Shown here: positions 33,271 through 44,916 of the stretch, in pieces | How the letters are laid out: each line of letters opens with the position of its first letter | Numbering within the stretch: position 1 is the first letter of the stretch | Source: Symsagittifera roscoffensis | Taxonomy: Eukaryota; Xenacoelomorpha; Acoela; Convolutidae | Direction: 5' to 3' | NCBI RefSeq assembly: GCF_963678635.1 | Contig: NC_087067.1 | Location: 41,874,696-41,938,695 of the forward strand | DNA length: 64,000 nt | The notes under the pieces: generated by a model | What the model saw: the letters and a program-made list of their open reading frames with translations, nothing else | What the model was told of the DNA's origin: nothing | The model's database searches: none | Translations under genes and position numbers: made by a program

Positions 33271-33804
33271 TCAAACAAGCAGCGACTTGACTTGGTCTGG
33301 GTGTCGCATTACGTCCGATAGGTCCATTTTACTTACTTCTTGCAAATATTTAAACAAATCCGAGTACAACTGGGCAAAGTAACTCTGACATCTCGTGATC
33401 GCCGCCTCTCTCAGAGTCGCGCTTGAAATAAGTCTACTTTGCGGCAACATGAAATAATCAGGATTGGACAAAAGTCGGTCTAAATTATGAGCTGCTTTTT
33501 TCATTCTCTCGATATCCGCTTCTGAGAAGTTTTTGTCGACATTCGTTTGTTTATTATACGCGAACATCAAATCTGTTGAGTTCAGAAATGCAATGACTTG
33601 TTCGTTTATAATCGTATCTAAGTGTGCGTCAATTTGCCCCGTGAGCATTTCGATTTTTTCATCTGTGAATTCGTATATGCTTAAAACACTTTTCGCTTTG
33701 TGTAGACTGTTCATCATGTACACTGACATGTCTGCGTGGGTGGTGGTATTGGCTGCCGATTGCTGAAGACATTGCAGTAACGATGACACAATGATGTCGA
33801 TTAG
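33271..33804 (-). CDS. COG6: COG complex subunit 6, exon 5 (C-terminus)
   Basis: After acceptor 'attgtttag' the exon reads LIDIIVSSLLQCLQQSA and continues through MMNSLHKAKSVLSIYEFTD, MLTGQIDAHLDTIINEQ and NLDRLLSNPDYFMLPQ to a TGA stop. These match the human COG6 C-terminus (MVNSLYMMKTTLALFEFTD; QIEAHLDTLINEQ). It is the all-helical tethering-subunit fold with no catalytic residues. It joins exon 4 in phase 0. Confidence 0.94.
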   Translation of the reverse strand, partial: LIDIIVSSLLQCLQQSAANTTTHADMSVYMMNSLHKAKSVLSIYEFTDEKIEMLTGQIDAHLDTIINEQVIAFLNSTDLMFAYNKQTNVDKNFSEADIERMKKAAHNLDRLLSNPDYFMLPQSRLISSATLREAAITRCQSYFAQLYSDLFKYLQEVSKMDLSDVMRHPDQVKSLLV

Positions 33805-34079
33805 CTAAACAATAACAGCCAAAAATAAATAAGCCCAGTTTTAAACAGTGGGTCTAAGCAAACCTTCGCAGCAATTGCAGTGGAAAAAAAAAGAAAAAAA
33901 AAACTTTCACCACATATTGAGAAAATATTAAAAACCACAGTTTTAATTTGATGGTTATAATATTACACATCTATGGAAATCCAATATATATCTTTTGGTT
34001 ATGAAATTAAACAATCTAAAGTTATGACACTAATAACCGTTGTTATTTCTGATGCCAATAAGGAATAACTGAAACTAAC

Positions 34080-34535
34080 CGCCTTGAAATCCTGCTGTTT
34101 CACCTTGGGATCGAAAAACGCCGTGCTGTACGAATGCAAAATTTGCTGAAGCAACACCAAAATCTTTTCGAACGCATTCGACGGGGTCAAATCTGCGGTC
34201 AATGTTTCTTTCTGCTCACATAGTGAATTCAAACTCGTTCTCAGTGTCGAAAAGAATAATTTATCGAACAGACTTCCATTTTCCAGCATCGCAGTACATA
34301 ATGGTGATGTTCTGGAGACGCTTTCAGCGAAGGTCGAAAAGTAGAACTTGAGAAGAGCTCTGATTTTGAACATTGTGATGACGTCAGGATCATTTGCAAT
34401 TACGTGATCCAGTCTGACCTTGAGAGGACGACAGAGACCCTCGCTGGAGAAGGCGACGAAGTATCCAATCTCCTCTTTGGTGCTGTCTGTTTTCTGCAGC
34501 ATCATCTCAATCAACTCCCGTTCGCACGCCAAAGC
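34080..34535 (-). CDS. COG6: COG complex subunit 6, exon 4
   Basis: It begins after 'cacttttag' with ALACERELIEMMLQK and includes FSSEGLCRPLKVRLDHVIA, matching human ITEGVCRPLKVRIEQVIV, then IRALLKFYFSTFAESV. The donor GCG|gttagt at 34080 is a weaker match to the consensus, but phase and alignment both support it. The reading frame runs past the donor for another 27 codons, which I take as intronic. Confidence 0.92.
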
Positions 34536-36087
34536 CTAAAAGTGATCGAGTTGAATAATACCCTCATTTAGTAAAAGAAAACGCAGGGAATAAACTAATG
34601 CTAGTCACAGGCGAAGTTCCGACGAAAAACAAACAACGACTTATTGTTCCGAGCATTTGAAAAAACTGGAGGAACTTCGTATTCGGGTGTGTTTTAATTT
34701 TTTCTTTTCGTTTTCCACACAGAATCAGCCACCACAAATTATCATCGGAGCGCGAAAAACTGATTTCAAGTATCGAGAAAAACTGATTGAAATTTATTTC
34801 AATTTTGAGCGAACAAAGCGAGCGTGCGGGCTTAAAACAGCTTAACTATGCTTAAGGTAAGCGCTGAAGGCTTAGTTTTAAGCCAATGAAATTAGCTTTT
34901 GGAGTTTTAGTGTCATTTTTTTGTTTTCAAGTAGAAAAAACACGCAGAAAAAACAATACTTTTTACAATATACAATATTTTTTTTGTACAGTAACCGAAT
35001 ATCCTTGTTTAAAAAGGCTTCAACTTATGGTTTGAAAAAAAACTCATGAACAGATAGAATACCAAAAAAACGCCAGGTTCGTGCATCGAACACTACTACT
35101 CTTTTACACCCCTGCCTATCATGTAAATTTTCATAATAATTCGTTAAATAGGACAAGCTGAGCACAGGTGCAGTAAAAACGCAAATTTCAAAGTTCATCA
35201 CAGAGGCGAAGCGGAGCTTTGCATCACTTGCGAAGCAACCGAAACGCAGCATTGCAATCTACCAAATAGTAAGAAAGAAGTAAGATAAAAATAACTAAAT
35301 CAGTAAGAGGAAAACTCAATTTCAGAAAAACAGGCGAGAATCACAACCATTAGCATCAATTGAACAAGCTTTTAATATTTTCCGAGCATTAACTCAGCCA
35401 AAAACCCGTGAAAAGACGCCAAATGATCCGAAAACAAAACACGCCAAAAGAAATTGTTAATAAAAATACTTTGAGCGATTAAATTGTTTGACCTTTTAAC
35501 TTCAACACTATAATGGACCTAAATTATTGAAAACAATTTTTTTGATCTTAAGCGGAAGCAAATTAAACTCACTTAACCGACAAAACATAAGCTGAAACCA
35601 CTTCGACCGAATATAAAACACGGAAAATATACCAAACAGGGTAAGTAAATTTACCAACTACAGGAGTTAAACAAGACACTCGTAACTACAATAAAATTGC
35701 TTACAGTGCAAACAAAATCGTGGTGAGGCAAATAACCCGACAAAACATAAGCCGACAAACTATAATCCCAACTAATCAATTTTTCCAGGAAAAAAAAATA
35801 CCTATTTTAGACACTGAAAAAAAACAAGGTCCGGCAGGTACTATATTCAAAACCATTGGGTGCAAAAGCAACTGCATTACCTCCATACTAAGTGGGATGG
35901 CGCCACGAAGTTGCTAAGGTTCGATATTAAAGCAAGATCGAGTTCATACAAATTTGTGAGAAAAGTTATTTTCGGGAAAAAAGTCTAGTTCACGATTGAT
36001 AAAGAATTTGTAAGTTGATCGTTTCCCTCGTGGAGGAATGGTGTTCGATTGCTCTAACTTAGCAGGAAAATGGAAGTGCAAACTTAC
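34536..36087. other. COG6 intron 3 with repeats
   Basis: 34640-34820 is a copy of the dispersed repeat seen at 59270-59520 ('attgttccgagcatttgaaa', 'attcgggtgtgtttt', 'ttttccacacagaatcag'). 35195-35235 carries the hairpin module 'gcgaagcggagctttgc'. 35570-36010 carries the A-rich GCCGA zone, a worn antisense tRNA-like module (35817-35905) and the end module. No exon was seen. Confidence 0.55.
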
Positions 36088-36349
36088 TTGGTGAATCCAG
36101 GCAAGCATGTCTCCGATATACCTCACTGGATCATGTGCATGCATCTCGATCGGCTTCACAGACGTATTAGTCGGACCACTTGCACTGCTTCCTCTCGTCA
36201 GGGCATCAATGAAACCTCTAGAGACCACACCCTTACGCACCATACACAATTCGTCCATAGTGTAGTTTAATAGGGTCTTGCGCTCGCTCAGTGCAGCTAG
36301 TGCTTCAACTAGGAGCGGGTGGATTTCGGGACTCTCTGATACCATGTTT
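36088..36349 (-). CDS. COG6: COG complex subunit 6, exon 3
   Basis: The acceptor 'ttatttacag' opens the exon, and the split Arg codon joins exon 2. The sequence has [33 protein letters not shown] and PIEMHAHDPVRYIGDMLAWI, the best conserved stretch of COG6 (human [31 protein letters not shown]). The donor is CAA|gtaagt. Confidence 0.95.
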
Positions 36350-36575
36350 CTGTAAATAAAATTTACAAGCCGATTAAAAAAATTTAATTTTTAACGTAAG
36401 GACATTGAGATAAATTGAGATAAATTTATTAGTTTGGTAAAAGGATTTAAAAAAAGTTTCATGGAAAATTTGAGTCGAGGACGATTTTTTTAAATATCTA
36501 AGGTAATTCATTGGTGCCATACAAAAATATCATTTTTAAATTCTATTATTAAACTAAATACATGCAATGGTGGAC

Positions 36576-36936
36576 CTGCATTCACGCTGTGCCCATCTGT
36601 ACAGCTTCTCGAAACTCTGCTCCTCAAAATATCCCATTCTCTCCACAATCTCCAATCCAGTAGTCTGGTTTTTAGTCCTCAGCAACACCTTCGCATCTTC
36701 GTGGATCATCTTTATCTTCTTCAAAATAGCTAGCAATTGCGGAACCTCCTGTAGAGTAAGGAACTCTTTGCTTTTGATGACACTTTCTTCCTCTGGAAGC
36801 AGGTAGAACTTCTTGCAGAAGGCTTCGGTCAATTTCTGCTGCATAGTTAATAGCTTTGCTTCTTTGTTCAGTTCGTTAGTTCGGTGCATCAAAGCAGAAG
36901 TACTGTCCTTAGTGACCTTCAGCTCTACCTGCATTG
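36576..36936 (-). CDS. COG6: COG complex subunit 6, exon 2
   Basis: It starts after 'cttcatttcag' and reads MQVELKVTKDSTSALMHRTN into a coiled coil, then KMIHEDAKVLLRTKNQTTGL and YRWAQREC, aligning with human QIHNDVKVLLRTNQQTAGL and YRWAQSEC. The donor TGCAG|gtccac splits an Arg codon. The N-terminal coiled coil is the segment through which lobe-B COG subunits assemble. Confidence 0.94.
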
Positions 36937-37043
36937 CTGAAATGAAGATGACATTATAACTTGCTTGAATTAAATTTCATTATTTGTCAAAAGTTCAATT
37001 CTTTCAGAAATTTGAAAATATTTCAATTCCAAACTTTACTTAC

Positions 37044-37389
37044 TAGTACAACTTGTCGAAATTTCGTCTACAACATCCGACAACGCATGCAACTCATCCC
37101 TGATGACCTTGAACTTATTAAGGAAATCACGACTTGTTGCCAGATTTCTTCTTTCAAGGTCACTTCTCAAATTTCTTCTGGCTGCAATTGTATTGTCTGG
37201 CATCACTTCAGACAGGTATTGCATGGCAGCGATTGCTTCTTTGTCCGTTTCAAATCTGCTCTCCAGTAGTTTTTGAAGCTTTTTAGCAGCTGGGTTCAAC
37301 GGCTGAGGAGGTGGCGTTACTGCAGGGGTGCTTCCAGTATTTGGACTTGCACTTTCAACAGCCGTCGGAGAGTTTTCTTGTGCGGCCAT
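37044..37389 (-). CDS. COG6: COG complex subunit 6, exon 1 (N-terminus)
   Basis: COG6 is a lobe-B subunit of the conserved oligomeric Golgi complex, which tethers retrograde vesicles at the Golgi. The exon starts MAAQENSPTAVESASPNTG, a disordered Pro-rich stretch, then PAAKKLQKLLESRFETDKEA and ARRNLRSDLERRNLA, matching human LSRKLHKILETRLDNDKE and TRRNLRGDIERKSLA. The donor ACTA|gtaagt is strong. Total joined length is about 652 residues against 657 in human, and no segment is missing. A splice acceptor, 'gatttggttttcag', ends 8 bases before the ATG. Confidence 0.95.
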
Positions 37390-37397
37390 TGCTGATT

Positions 37398-39150
37398 CTG
37401 AAAACCAAATCAGTCAGAAAGTCAAAATTAACAGTCAAAATGAACTGTAAGTACGTATGTAAACTAGAATACTCTATGGATTTTTTTAATGAACTATGGA
37501 TTTTATTACTGCCTGGCTTTTATAAAACTTTTATAATAAATAAGAGTCGCTGGTCCTTGCGCAAGTAAAACTGGATTCTCCAATCCTAGCCATTTTTTGC
37601 CGAAAAAATAAATACAGATAACTTTGACAGAAAATTTGCCTAGTAGGGGGCAACAAAGATAGTAAAGTGAGCTTCTGAAACACGTTAAAATAGCTTCATA
37701 AACAAAACTTTATATTGCTTTTTATAAAATACCGCTAAATTACTCTTCCACCCAATTAATTATACTCGTCGCTCCAAATTAATTTAAAAAAAAACAAATC
37801 AACTCGACTGAAATTTCTCATTGCAGCTTGACTCAAGGTCGAAACGGCATTCAGTTTCTAATGACTTTTCTCGAAAATTGGCTTTTTTCCGTCTTGATCG
37901 ATTTAAATCCATTTTTGATATCTCCTGAAAACTTTGAGAGGTATTTTTGAGATCCGAGAATAAACGAACAAACAAAGCCGGCAAAAAGCAGACAGTAATT
38001 TAATTTGATGCTAACAGGTAGAAAAAAAAACAGATTTTATTGGAAAAAATTACATTGTTAACTACAGGCCAAAAACATATGAAAAATTCTCTCAGCTATT
38101 TATTCGAATGCCGTTAGGAGCCGATTTTTTTAGTCAGCTGAATTAAATCAGTTGCATCTCTGCCACCTACGGAGATATCTCAGCACCCTTAAATAATTAC
38201 GTAATTGGATAGCAGCCTCCCAAAATTTTAAAAGAAATAATCGCAGTGTAAGTACATTTTTCAGATTTGAGCTAGGGTTTTCGATATTTCCGAAAGTGTC
38301 CTTCAAAACTATTACTTGCACTAAGCTTCGTGATGCGTTGGCAAAAAGCCCCGGCCGAAAAGCACTTCGCTAGCAAGCTCCCTCGAATAGCACATCCAAA
38401 TCAATTAAAGACCACAGATCTAACGCACTTGAAAAGAGAGCGAAAATATAAATCCCATGTTAAAAGCGTCAAGATCTAAAAATGAGCGTGAGCTAAGTTT
38501 TGCATATAAAAACGGCATTTAACTTCATAGGTACAAATTAATGCGCCTTAATTACGCAGCTAAAGCTCTTTTAAATTGTGAAATTTGAAATGGACTGAAA
38601 AATGCTGAGCCTGCCTCAGAATATGTGTCCCAGTTTAAAACACAAAGAACGTGCCAACGTGAACAGATCGAAACAAAACGGTTTCACCACTTAAGTTTAC
38701 TAAATGAATATAAAAAGGTCAACCAACCTGATGATGAAGAAGTTTTTCAAGTAATAGGGGAATTTAATCAAATCAACTTTTCGTCCGAATATACTAATTA
38801 CCAATCGAACGATTTTGCGGCCGAACAGAAATCGTTTCATTCTCAATGATTAACCCCACACACGCGAAGCCTAACAAAAACTTTGGATTAAAACATAACG
38901 CAGTTAGGTATGAATTAAATTTCAGCCGAAAAACCACTGTAAAATCATTTATCTGTAATCTGTATTTGATAATTACAAACTATACTCTTCAACAGTCTAA
39001 AAGGTCTTTCATTCGAAAAACCCTTGAAAACTATGCAACTCACTCATCAACCTCTGGCTTCTGATAATCGATACCAAATACATTTACGGTAAAAAATTAT
39101 AGATTAAGAATTAAATTAACCTTTCTCAGCCTTCTGCTTCGATCACTTCA
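37398..39150. other. Intergenic DNA upstream of COG6
   Basis: Mostly unremarkable AT-rich DNA. 38300-39065 has a somewhat lower AT content and several short open frames on the plus strand (38625-38849 and 38846-39064). They may be the worn 5' part of the LINE that follows, but I see no domain in them. Confidence 0.35.
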
Positions 39151-39199
39151 ATGCATGTCATAAAGCTTTACAGATCAATTGTGTTTCAGTAAAGACACA

Positions 39200-41260
39200 C
39201 TTTTCTCCAAAAAAAGCATACATAAATTTCCTGAGGACTTGTTGGCAGCAATTTACCGAGGCGGCTGTTCTTGTTTCGGGAATTCCTTTTTCAAATGCGG
39301 TCGGGAAGAAACTCTTCTGGGATCTGGTGCTCAGGGCAGCACGCCACCACCACTACCTACACCCCGTCTCTTTCTCCAGAGTCAGCTTTTTTGTTGTTGA
39401 AAGAGATCGTGGCCGCCATAAAAAATCAGCCCTCGCAGCATTCTCGTTACACATTTTCCCAACTTAACTCCCAACTATTGAATCAGACAGCAAAAGACAA
39501 GAGAAGTAAATGGCGTACAATCATCAAGACCTATGATTACCGCACTCGTGCCAGATGGTTCTGGGAAGTGGTACGCTCCCTAAACCGAACCAGGCCATTG
39601 GTAGATAGGTACCCCATTAAATTTGGCTCAAACTCGAAAACTGATATAGCAAAAGCGTTTAATAATTAAATTACAAACGCTAGAAGCATGCCTCTGATAA
39701 GTTATTCAGGAAAACTGAACACAAATTAGCCAAACGTTCTCTATCTGATAGCCCAACTGTCTCCCCTCAACAAACTAAACAAGCCATTGCGGATAGCAAA
39801 CGCTCGCTCGCCCTTAGTCCCTATGACCTTTGTAATGCCCAGCTAAAACACCTCGGACCTCTTGCACTTGATCACTTGACTTATTCATTTAACTGCTCGC
39901 TGTCTGATAATACTATCACCCAAATTCCAAAGTAATCCCCTTGCTGAAATGTGATAAGGACCATTAAAAGTCCACATCGTATAAGCCTATTATAGGGCAG
40001 TGCCCCGCTTTCAAAATTTTAGAGAGGCTCATCTATAATTCTTAACAAAGCACCTCCCAAATGCCACACACCAAACATGGGTTCCGCCCATTTCACCCCA
40101 CCAAAACCCCACCCTTACGTACTGTTCTCGCCACATATGTCCTTTCAAAGGTTTTTCATATGGTATGACATAGAACAATAGTAGAACTCACTCATTAAAC
40201 ACCGCTACCAAGAGGTATAGTTACTTGCTTAGCAACTATTTATAAGGCCGATTTTTAACAACCAAACACCCCCCTAAGAAATTTTCACCGTGAATTGTTC
40301 TCAGCCAGTTCCCTGGCTGAGCAACTATTTATACGGCCAACTTTTAACAACCAAGCATCCACCTAAGAATTGTTCACCGTGGAGTTCCCCGGGCCTGTTT
40401 TATCACCGATACTTCGATTTTTACGTACATGACGCCCCTCCGCCACCCAAAAGGGGCTGATGAAAAGGCTTGTCGCAAGATAGGATTCCTGAAGGCGTTA
40501 ACAGGTTCCTCAAGGAGTCAGTCTGAAGAAACCTTACTTTCAACTTGAAAAAACCTTTTTTCGCCCTAATTTAGATTATGTCTTCACAGCCGGGGCGCAC
40601 ACCGCCGGCAAAACTTCTATTAATCACCTGCAGGTCGCCCAAAATCAAGCCCTCCGTGTAATCTCTAGCTCAATTTTTATGAGCTTTACGCCCACCTGCA
40701 GTGAAGTCGAGATCCTGAAAGTTCCAAACAGCGAACGTTCTTTAAAATTTAAATCGTCGCATTCCTTTCGCACAAATCATTTTTATTACTCCTACCACTC
40801 ACTGCCGCGTCAAGTTCGACAATCCAATTGAAGTGCATTATAGACGACACAGGCTCCTTTTTAACCAATCAAAACCCTTCACTAAATCTTAACGACTCTT
40901 CTAAAACAAATCCATACTAACCCCGTAAGCAAGTTCTTAGCAAAAACCCTTCCTCAAAAGTCATTTGAATTCCACTCCGACCCCTCTGAACAGTCTCTTC
41001 CGAGAACAACCTGCTGTAATCTTTCTCATTTTCCGTCTGGTTACAATCGGCTTTTAAATACTAACATCGTCCGCTTAGACAACAAAGTTTCCCCACTTTG
41101 CTCTAACAGTCTCTTGTTACCTCACACTAGTTGCCATATTTTTAACTTCCCCAGAAATCCCTTCCCTTTTACTCCGGCAGACCTGTGGTTAAGGCCGGTG
41201 GAAGCAGTGAAATTCCTTTGCAAGGAGACGGATGAGCAGAACCCGCACAAAATGTGCTAA
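39200..41260 (+). mobile_element. Second non-LTR (LINE) element, heavily decayed
   Basis: Reading across many frameshifts on the plus strand gives LINE reverse-transcriptase landmarks: SKWRTIIKTYDYRTRARWFW (39504-39563, pre-RT region); LDHLTYSFNCSLSD (near 39870), then CPAFKILERL (near 40005-40030); and SPGLFYHRYFDFYV (near 40390-40430) in place of the usual G-V-P-Q-G-S-V-L-S-P block. LQVAQNQALRVISS (near 40630) follows, then a C-terminal SPLCSNSLLLPHTSCHIFN (near 41090-41145), the zinc-knuckle-like tail of Jockey/I/R1-type LINEs, ending LWLRPVEAVKFL. Base composition is more GC-rich than its surroundings. No intact frame longer than about 130 codons remains. Confidence 0.75.
39271..39669 (+). 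pseudogene. LINE ORF2 fragment before the reverse transcriptase
   Basis: The longest surviving frame of the element. It has a Pro/Ser/Thr-rich start, then a basic helical stretch (LNSQLLNQTAKDKRSKWRTI) and RWFWEVVRSLNRTRP, which resembles the segment preceding the RT palm in LINE ORF2 proteins. It ends DIAKAFNN followed by a stop; LINEs normally continue into F-N-x-Q-F. Confidence 0.6.
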
Positions 41261-41269
41261 AGAAAGTAA

Positions 41270-43340
41270 GAAATGTCAGGGGTTGATCTAAGATTTTCTT
41301 CTCAAGGAAGGGGGGAGGGCATTTTTTCAAAAAAAAAGTTTTGCGCGCGCTCCGCCTTTAGAAAAACTTTAGTGTCTCTCAAAATAGTTCAAGGGGGACC
41401 CTTTGGGTCGGCAAGGGGTCGAATTCCTGAGTGGGCGATGGGGGGTGTATTACAACTGATGAAATGAACGAAAATGTTTTCCCGCTTTTCTTGTTTCTGG
41501 CGACTCCTTGAGATTCATGGCTGAAACGTTGATATTGAGCGCATATTTTTCCCTCGACAAAAGCGATTCAGTCGCAAAATGAAAATTCACTAGAATTTTA
41601 CTAATTTAGCTCCAGGTCAATATTTTGTCCAAGTTGAATAAATGAATGAAATCCCTCTAATATTGGTGATAAACTTAGATGATGACCTAGCTAAGATCTT
41701 TAGATTTCCAATTAAAAGTTTTAGCCAAAAAATTGCGCTACTTATGGTGTTTACATGGATTCTTGAGCACCTAGAACACCTCTGTGACCAGTTTTGAATG
41801 CATTGCCAAAAAAGGGCTTTAAAACAAAGTTTTGATTCTGCTGGCTTTTAAAAAATTGTTGCCCTCGTATATCGAAATTTCAGTCAGGCAACTTTAAGTA
41901 AATACAGATATAACGAAAAAAACGTTAAGAACAATTTCATTTATTTCATCAGTTGGAAACTAAAAAGTGCAACTTCTTTGTCCGATGGCTGTTCTTCTGG
42001 CTTTGATTTTCCCTACAACAACATTACCAGTCTCGGATGGTGTTTATAGATATTAGATATTACAGTTAACTCCCTCAAAGTGGATAATGTAGCAGTTCAA
42101 AAGTCGCGGCAAACAAAACAAGAAAAAGGTTAACTTCTGACAAGAATCTATTTCAGTACTCGAATGAGAACGTTTACATATGTGCTAACATAAATTTTAA
42201 TCGCGATGAACGATTTCAGTAAAATATACAATTTAGGTGACATCTCGAATCTATTTTGACGCTATTCGATTTTTAAAGATCATTTTGATATGATGCGACA
42301 ACTCAATCTGTTTAGTATGTTGCCTTTATAAATTCATAGAATTGCACAAATCTAAATTCACTATGAGAGAAATTTTTGGTGCACAATTTTTGAAAGAATT
42401 TAGATAGATGTGCTAATAAATTAGTGATTGTTTTTATTCGAAATTCAGTATTCAAGAAATAGAAAACTATCAGGGGCCAGTCAACACAAGTACAGATCAC
42501 AAAGAAGAGCCAGATTCATTAAAACTTTTTAACATCACTGTCAATTTTCAAACTCGCAGAATTTACAAATTGAGAATCCGATCCAGCGGATAAAACTATT
42601 CGAAAAATAAAATCTATTTTCCATACTGCGCAAAACTAAATGAGATAATGCTTGAATGAAAGTACACCTGACAAAAGCAATTTCATTTAAACTCTTTCTC
42701 TAACTAACACGTCGAAAGCTTAATAATTTTGGGTCTTTTTGTAATAAATCTAACACTCAATGAAGTATTAAAATGCGACATTTCTTTCGAATAAAGCTAC
42801 CTAATTAGCAAAAATCTAATCTCCAGGCATAGGATGTAAGAAACCTGGACTTAAAATAACAACAAATTTAGGGGGCTGTAGAAACGAAAAGACCCATAAT
42901 TTTAACTAAATAAGAACACCATTCCAACCAAAACACGAACATCGTACATTTATGACATTAAGACAAATAAGACAAAATTATGACATAAACCAAAATCGAG
43001 TTTTGAAACAAAACCGGAGCTGTTACTGCTATAATGATTTTCACATTTCTCGTTACCTTTGTACATAAATGGTCCGATGAAAAACTAACGCGGCAAACTA
43101 AAAAGCTGCTTTCGTGCACACTAGGTTAATAATCAGTTGTCAAACATAAAACATGGCGAGGAGGCGAGGCTAGTAACAGTAGAGTTTGAAATATGAAGAG
43201 GAAAACAAAAATAGAGAACTAAAGATGGAGGTAGGAAATTTGGCGCGTAAGCGGGGGGCTAAACAATTCTATGTTGAGTGGTGACTAGTTTCGTTTCTGG
43301 AGCTATATGTTGTGCCGCTGTTTGAAGAAATGCAGGTGTA
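41270..43340. other. Unique AT-rich DNA
   Basis: No gene, tandem repeat or copy of the dispersed families was recognised over these two kilobases. 41280-41470 is locally GC-rich next to the LINE end. The interval from 43341 downward is the probable 3' flank of RNF25. Confidence 0.4.
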
Positions 43341-43780
43341 CTAAAACATGGGGTACGCAAATCCGGGAGGAGCTGTTGCGGATGCCGATGCAGGTCCGTT
43401 GTAGTACGTGAACACACTATCGCTGTGCTCGGTGCCTCCCGATTCTGCACTCGATGGAACCGGAAGCACTGGCATCGGTTGCAACATCGGTGAGTTCGGA
43501 GCCATCATGAAGGTTCCCAGAGATCCATTTCTAGGCCTACTCACGGCACCTTTCGGTCCAGAATAACTAGAGTATATTGATGAACTCATTACATAGTCTG
43601 GTGAACTTTCCTCGAAGCTCTCATGTTCATTGGAGCTCACAGGTCTCACTTTCAGAGCGCCTCTCGGAGATATTTTGGGCGATGGCTGAGCCGAGTAACT
43701 TCCACTGGCTCTCCAACGCTCCCAATCGTAGCTAGTGGTTGCATCGAAATACCCACTGTGATCCACGTAATAGTATTGCC
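43341..43780 (-). CDS. RNF25: RNF25, proposed last exon (low-complexity C-terminus)
   Basis: After acceptor 'ttcgtttcag' at 43781 the frame reads GQYYYVDHSGYFDATTSYDW and continues as a Ser/Pro/Tyr/Gly-rich tail ending PPGFAYPMF and a stop. The exon needs one base from upstream (phase 1), and RNF25 exon 2 ends with exactly one spare base in that phase. The joined sequence keeps the same Tyr/Gly/Ser/Asn-rich character across the junction. The link across a 17-kb intron is an inference from phase, strand and composition; a separate gene with an unseen upstream exon is the alternative. Confidence 0.7.
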
Positions 43781-44916
43781 CTGAAACGAAAATATCTTTA
43801 AATCTTGATAATTTTGGTTTCATGTTTGACCGACCACCAATTGTAGCGACATATTTTGATTTTAGACAAGGACAATTTTCCTGCACAAAATCAGCAATTG
43901 GTTAGATGGGTGCGAGCCCGGTTGATAACACTATTAAATTATACCAAATATTACACAGAGGCGAAGTTACACTTCGCATACACAAGCAAAAATATGACGG
44001 ATAACGCTACTGGGAAAAACTGAATGAGTAAACATTCAGTTTTCCCAGTAGCACAATAATGACGCATTAGCAGTACCAGTCAATTTGAAAGCAGAAACTT
44101 ACCAACTAACATAACTCAATTTATAGAGCGGACGCATTTTAAATAATATACGAAATATTTCATTAAAAATATCCAACCCTGCCCAGGTTCGGACCCTCTT
44201 ATTTTGTTGCGGGTCTCCTTCCCTACCTCTACGCTACAGATCCATGATACCTTGAAGCTGAAGTGATATTTGTAATAAAATAGTCTCTGTAAATATCCTT
44301 AGCATAGGCTGTACTTAATAGCCGGTTATTGATCTTATTCATATACTGCAATATAAGAACACGTTCAAAATGAACACTAATATTTGCAACTTAGGTTGGA
44401 TAAAAAGAGAGTAATTTTATCACACAAGCTTTGCTTTTGTAATAAGTTATGTTAAAGGATTATATCGCATAATAACACACATACCGCGAGCACCAAGAGA
44501 AAATAAATGATTTTCTTCTTTAAGTTGGTCGTTACCCAAATTCAAACAAAAAGCGACAAAAATCATTGCCAAAATCAAATCCTTCATGCATAAAATTATT
44601 TTGCGGAAAAAATTATCTTTATGTTTCCTCTTATTGTTGTATTTTAATGTTCCAACCATTTGCAAAACTCGGGTGTGTTTCCGTTGTATTTCTTTTTGTT
44701 TTCCACGCAAAATCACTTACCATAAAATATATATATACATAAACCATATGTATACAACTTGATACATTCCTTTGAGAAAAACCTGCTTGAAACTTTTGAT
44801 TTGTGATCTATTATCGAGCGAAATTCAATCTGAGGAAGAAAGTTGTTTCGAAATACGAGGAATGGCATAGTAAATGAGCATGATTAAACGGTCCAAAGAT
44901 AGGGTTTCTAACAAAC
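43781..44916. other. RNF25 intron 2, satellite-proximal part with repeats
   Basis: 43950-44060 carries the hairpin 'cgaagttacacttcg' and a short inverted pair ('actgggaaaaactgaatgag' and 'cattcagttttcccagt'). 44181-44250 is a tRNA-like module. 44380-44450 is the 'ggttggataaaaa' hairpin repeat. 44640-44720 is a minus-strand copy of the 'ttccacgcaaaatcac' repeat. Confidence 0.55.
44175..44260 (-). repeat. tRNA-like module with perfect A box
   Basis: On the minus strand 'tagcgtagaggtagg' fits the A-box consensus exactly and 'gggtccgaacctggg' is a good B box. A second, B-box-less copy is at 22295-22350 ('gcgggtctccttccctaagc'). It has no paired acceptor stem by eye, so it is a SINE-like relic. 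Confidence 0.55.
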
